Below are positions 61,468-64,000 of a stretch of 64,000 bases of DNA, piece by piece. The notes under the pieces were generated by a model that saw only the letters and a program-made list of their open reading frames with translations, did not search any database and had not been told where the DNA came from. The DNA is from VAZQ01 sp963712565. GTDB lineage: Bacteria; Pseudomonadota; Alphaproteobacteria; Rhizobiales; Xanthobacteraceae. The DNA lies in NCBI GenBank assembly GCA_963712565.1, contig CAVQIP010000030.1, forward strand, positions 1 to 64,000, in the 5' to 3' direction. Numbering within the stretch: position 1 is the stretch's first letter; each line of letters starts with the position of its first letter. The position numbers and the translations under genes are program-made.

Positions 61468-61655
61468 GCGAAAGCAGCCGCTGATCGGCGAGCTTCCAGA
61501 AGAACAGCTCCGCCAAGTCTCCCGGCAGCGAGTGCAGGATCGCACCGGCCTGGCCTTCGAGCGCGGGGGCTTGAGCTCGCATCTTGAGGGCATGCCGGCG
61601 CTAGCCGGCACGCCACGCATCATCCGAACCGGTCACGCCGGAACGGCGGCGCTGC

Positions 61656-62165
61656 TCAACGCTTCGCGGTCCAAGTCTTGAAGTCGTACTCCGATACGTT
61701 CGGCAGCTTCTTGACGAAGGCGACGATCGTCCAGATTTCCTGGTCCGGCACTTCGATGAGACCGAAGCTCGGCATTCCGGTCATGTTGATGCCGTTCTTG
61801 ATGACCCAGAACAGCTGCTGCGGCGTGACCTGATCGGCGAGCTCCTTGAGGTCGGGCGGATCGGGACGCAGGCCTTCGGAGAATTTCGCCCACTCCACGC
61901 CCGGCCCACCGTGGCAGTTCACGCAGCCGCGCTCGGAGAAGGCGCGCGCCCCCGCCTGCACGGTGGCGGAGTCGTTGAGCGCCGCCGGCGGCGTGTCCTG
62001 CGCGTGACGCGCGATCGAGGCTTGCCGCACCTTGATGAGCGCCCATTTGACCAAGACAGGATCCTCGACGGTGCTCGCCACGTTGTAGTAGCCGCCGAGG
62101 AAATAGATGCCGGCGGCGATCACGGCGACAATCGCGAGCACACCGATGAGAGCGAGGGTTTTCAT
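61656..62165 (-). CDS. Membrane-anchored c-type cytochrome
   Basis: A 169-aa protein with an N-terminal membrane helix (LALIGVLAIVAVIAAGIYFL) and a periplasmic class I cytochrome domain. Heme attachment is CVNCHGGPG near residue 90. The distal Met is probably in INMTGMPSFG, and the C-terminal helix is IWTIVAFVKKLPN. Similar monoheme cytochromes serve as electron acceptors for dehydrogenases or in oxidase-linked chains. ATG 62165 is used with GGAGATTGGCC upstream. It has no clear operon partner, so its redox partner is unknown. Confidence 0.88.
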   Translation of the reverse strand: MKTLALIGVLAIVAVIAAGIYFLGGYYNVASTVEDPVLVKWALIKVRQASIARHAQDTPPAALNDSATVQAGARAFSERGCVNCHGGPGVEWAKFSEGLRPDPPDLKELADQVTPQQLFWVIKNGINMTGMPSFGLIEVPDQEIWTIVAFVKKLPNVSEYDFKTWTAKR

Positions 62166-62341
62166 GGCCAATCTCCGGGCTGAAACCGGTGGTTCTATCG
62201 TAGCGTGAACCGCGCGAAAATAAACCGCGGCTTTGGCCCGCCGCGGGTCCGGGGCTCTGGACGAGAGGTCGCAGCGCGGCAAGAATTGCCCCGGAACCGC
62301 CGGTCGAAACGAGGCGGGGCAAGCGGACGGAGATCGCAGCC

Positions 62342-62707
62342 ATGGGCCAACGACCCTTCCCGGTGCTGGCGGCCGGCGTCGCACTGATGTGCCTCGCGGC
62401 GACGCAGGTACACGCAGACGTGATCGACGGCGATTGGTGCAAGGCGGACGGCAAACGGATGAAGATCCAGGGTCCCGAGATCGTCACGCCGGGCGGAAAC
62501 CAAACACGCGGCGATTACACCCGCCACAGCTTCGTCTACGTCGTTCCGGCGGGCGAAGCGGGCGCGGGTGAAACCGTCTCGATCATCCTGCTCTCGGAAT
62601 ATCTCGCCCATGCACGCCAGGGCGCCCCCGACGCGCCGATCCAGGTCTGGAACCGGTGCCCGCCGGGCGTGGCGGATGCGCGGCCGCCGCAGCACGACCG
62701 CGCGTAG
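62342..62707 (+). CDS. Small exported hypothetical protein
   Basis: A 121-aa protein with a signal peptide (FPVLAAGVALMCLAATQVHA, cleavage after HA) and a mature domain DVIDGDWCKADGKRMKIQGP, RHSFVYVVPAGEAGAGETVS, IILLSEYLAH and VQVWNRCPP. Two Cys may form a disulfide. The DGDWC and LLSEE-like spacing recurs in small secreted proteins of Hyphomicrobiales, but no function is known to me. ATG 62342 follows GGAGATCGCAGCC. It diverges from the cytochrome gene and precedes the thioredoxin-like gene by 70 bases. Confidence 0.7.
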   Translation: MGQRPFPVLAAGVALMCLAATQVHADVIDGDWCKADGKRMKIQGPEIVTPGGNQTRGDYTRHSFVYVVPAGEAGAGETVSIILLSEYLAHARQGAPDAPIQVWNRCPPGVADARPPQHDRA

Positions 62708-62777
62708 GACACGACGTCGCCAGCGTTCTGCCCCGTACGCGCGGCGCGAACGGGAAGCTTCAGGTGGAAGAACAGCT

Positions 62778-63329
62778 ATGGCGCTGAGCAATGCCAACAT
62801 CTGCGATTTCGGCTGGAAGGCGCGCGACTTCGCGCTCAAGGGGGTGGACGGCAAGACCTATTCGCTCGCCGACGTGCGCGGGCCGAACGGCACCCTGGTG
62901 GTCTTCATCTGCAATCATTGCCCCTATGTGCGCGCCGTCATTCGCCGCCTGGTGGAAGAAGCCAACGCACTCGAAGCGATCGGCATCGGCACGATTGCGA
63001 TCATGCCGAACGACACGCAATCCTATCCCGAAGACTCCTTCGACAACATGAAGGCGTTCGCCCATAAGCACGGCTTCACCTTTCCCTATGTGATCGACCA
63101 GACCCAGGAGGTCGCGCGCAGCTACGGCGCGCAATGCACGCCCGACTTCTTCGGCTTCAATGCCAGGGACGAGTTGCAGTACCGCGGCCGGCTCGATGCC
63201 GCCGGCGCCAGCGCCATGCCGCCGGGGCGCCGCGAGCTGTTCGAGGCAATGAGGCAGGTGGCGCAGACCGGAAGCGGTCCCCGCGAGCAGACCGCGAGCA
63301 TGGGATGCTCGATCAAGTGGCGGGATTAG
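62778..63329 (+). CDS. Thioredoxin-fold (AhpC/TSA-like) protein
   Basis: The 183-aa protein has the redoxin fold: ARDFALKGVDGKTYSLADVR, LVVFICNHCPYVRAVIRRLV, IAIMPNDTQSYPEDSFDNMK, FPYVIDQTQEVARSYGAQCT and PDFFGFNARDELQYRGRLDA. The C-N-H-C-P-Y sequence is a CxxC active site characteristic of a family found widely in proteobacteria and cyanobacteria; the cis-Pro follows in CTPDFF. The C-terminus keeps SMGCSIKWR. No signal peptide is present, so it should be cytoplasmic. ATG 62778 follows GGTGGAAGAACAGCT. The physiological target is unknown. Confidence 0.88.
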   Translation: MALSNANICDFGWKARDFALKGVDGKTYSLADVRGPNGTLVVFICNHCPYVRAVIRRLVEEANALEAIGIGTIAIMPNDTQSYPEDSFDNMKAFAHKHGFTFPYVIDQTQEVARSYGAQCTPDFFGFNARDELQYRGRLDAAGASAMPPGRRELFEAMRQVAQTGSGPREQTASMGCSIKWRD

Positions 63330-63441
63330 CGCATTCCGCACGGCTCGTGCTTGCGTCCGCGGGGCTGTCTTCCTGCCGGCAATCCGGTACGCTCCCGTCC
63401 TCCCCGCCCAGCGGGTGGACGCAAAAGAGACGGAGACCACA

Positions 63442-63735
63442 ATGGCCAAGGCGTATTGGATCGCGTGCTATCGTTCGATTTCAAATCCCGATGCATTGGC
63501 GGCCTACGCCAAGCTCGCCGGACCCGCGATCGCCGCCGCCGGCGGGCGTTTTCTGGCGCGCGGGAACGCCGCGAAGGCGTACGAGTCGGGCGTGGCCCAG
63601 CGCGTGGTCGTGATCGAATTCGACAGCGTGGAGAAGGCCGTCGCCGCCCACGACAGCGAAGGCTACCAAGCGGCGCTGAAGGTGTTCGGCAAGGCCGCCG
63701 ACCGCGATCTGCGTATCGTCGAGGGGCTGGCGTAG
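63442..63735 (+). CDS. DUF1330 family protein
   Basis: A 97-aa ferredoxin-like-fold (dimeric alpha/beta barrel) protein: AYWIACYRSISNPDALAAYA, KLAGPAIAAAGGRFLARGNA, VVVIEFDSVEKAVAAHDSEG and YQAALKVFGKAADRDLRIVE. DUF1330 proteins are abundant in Hyphomicrobiales and their function is unknown. ATG 63442 follows GAGACGGAGACCACA. It converges on the tyrosinase gene, 13 bases away. Confidence 0.9.
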   Translation: MAKAYWIACYRSISNPDALAAYAKLAGPAIAAAGGRFLARGNAAKAYESGVAQRVVVIEFDSVEKAVAAHDSEGYQAALKVFGKAADRDLRIVEGLA

Positions 63736-63748
63736 ACCTCGGCTCGAT

Positions 63749-64000
63749 CTACAGCACGTCCGCGACCGTGTCGTAGCCGTAGACGTCCGCGACGTCGATC
63801 ATGTCGCCGACCTTCGGAGCATTGGCAAACACCGAGAACAGCTTGTCGCCGAGGCGATGGAATTTGAGCGACGCAGGCGCGTTGTTGCCGGGGAGATAAG
63901 GGGCATCGGGGTGCTTGCGTTGCCAAGCCGCCCACAGCCGATCGACGTTGCAGTGATTGAGAAAAAACACCGGGTCGTTCGGCGAGGACGCAGGCGCCAT
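63749..64000 (-). CDS. Tyrosinase-family protein, C-terminal part only
   Basis: The frame enters from the right edge and covers the last 83 residues. It contains the copper-B segment SSPNDPVFFLNHCNVDRLWA, with the H-x-x-x-D-R-x-W pattern typical of tyrosinases and catechol oxidases. Then come WQRKHPDAPYLPG and a C-terminal strand region ending VADVYGYDTVADVL. Asn precedes the His where most members have His-His. The rest, including the copper-A site, lies outside the window, so activity cannot be judged. The Met at the edge is probably internal. Confidence 0.8.
   Translation of the reverse strand: MAPASSPNDPVFFLNHCNVDRLWAAWQRKHPDAPYLPGNNAPASLKFHRLGDKLFSVFANAPKVGDMIDVADVYGYDTVADVL

Overview
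The window is high-GC DNA (roughly two thirds G+C by eye) with dense, mostly co-directional gene blocks. It suggests a soil or freshwater alphaproteobacterium of the Hyphomicrobiales, near Nitrobacteraceae/Xanthobacteraceae. The reasons are a RIME-type intergenic element at 19671-19770, several other Rhizobiales-style palindromic repeats, many orphan tripartite-tricarboxylate (Bug/TctC) solute-binding proteins, and motifs matching the EcfG general-stress promoter consensus GGAAC-N16-CGTT. No tRNA, rRNA, CRISPR array, IS element or prophage was recognised.

Layout. 1-4 kb: a UbiD-family decarboxylase and a divergent molybdenum hydroxylase large subunit, both riddled with frameshifts, then a truncated Tat-dependent 2Fe-2S subunit. 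4.1-7.9 kb: sugar-acid catabolism (IlvD/Edd dehydratase, DUF2252 protein, SDR). 8.1-19.7 kb: a trehalose/glycogen block (otsB, GH15, otsA; a second GH15 with glucose dehydrogenase; a sensory-rhodopsin-transducer-like protein; GT4; glycogen debranching enzyme; DUF2277), with EcfG-like promoters at its head and inside it. 19.8-29 kb: assorted single genes (Tex30-like hydrolase, DUF1989, FAD oxidoreductase, YadA-head protein, molybdenum hydroxylase) and glycogen phosphorylase.

29-46.6 kb is an accessory carboxylic-acid catabolic region. It holds a DUF3604 protein, Bug receptors, both aconitase X subunits, an extra succinate dehydrogenase/fumarate reductase (order B-D-C-A on the minus strand) followed by a two-subunit class I fumarase/tartrate dehydratase, FrsA-like hydrolase, DUF4331 protein, NTF2-like protein and a MetE-C-like methyltransferase. 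46.8-53 kb: an unknown membrane protein and a nucleotide-sugar set (UDP-sugar dehydrogenase, C-methyltransferase, epimerase, Gfo/Idh/MocA). 53-59.6 kb: GlcG-like protein, Bug receptor, MFS transporter, CocE-type hydrolase, RidA and acetamidase/formamidase. 59.7-64 kb: small exported proteins, GreA/B-like factor, cold-shock protein, cytochrome c, thioredoxin-like protein, DUF1330 and the end of a tyrosinase.

The most interesting biology is a likely general-stress-controlled trehalose/glycogen module containing an ASRT-superfamily protein with no rhodopsin in the window, and the accessory Sdh-fumarase-AcnX-Bug region. At least ten genes carry indels. In nearly all of them the interrupted reading frame stays intact and conserved on both sides, which points more to consensus errors than to decay, especially in the first 2.1 kb. 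Two losses look real: the 2Fe-2S subunit remnant at 3720-3935 and a Bug receptor cut at a repeat near 34180.
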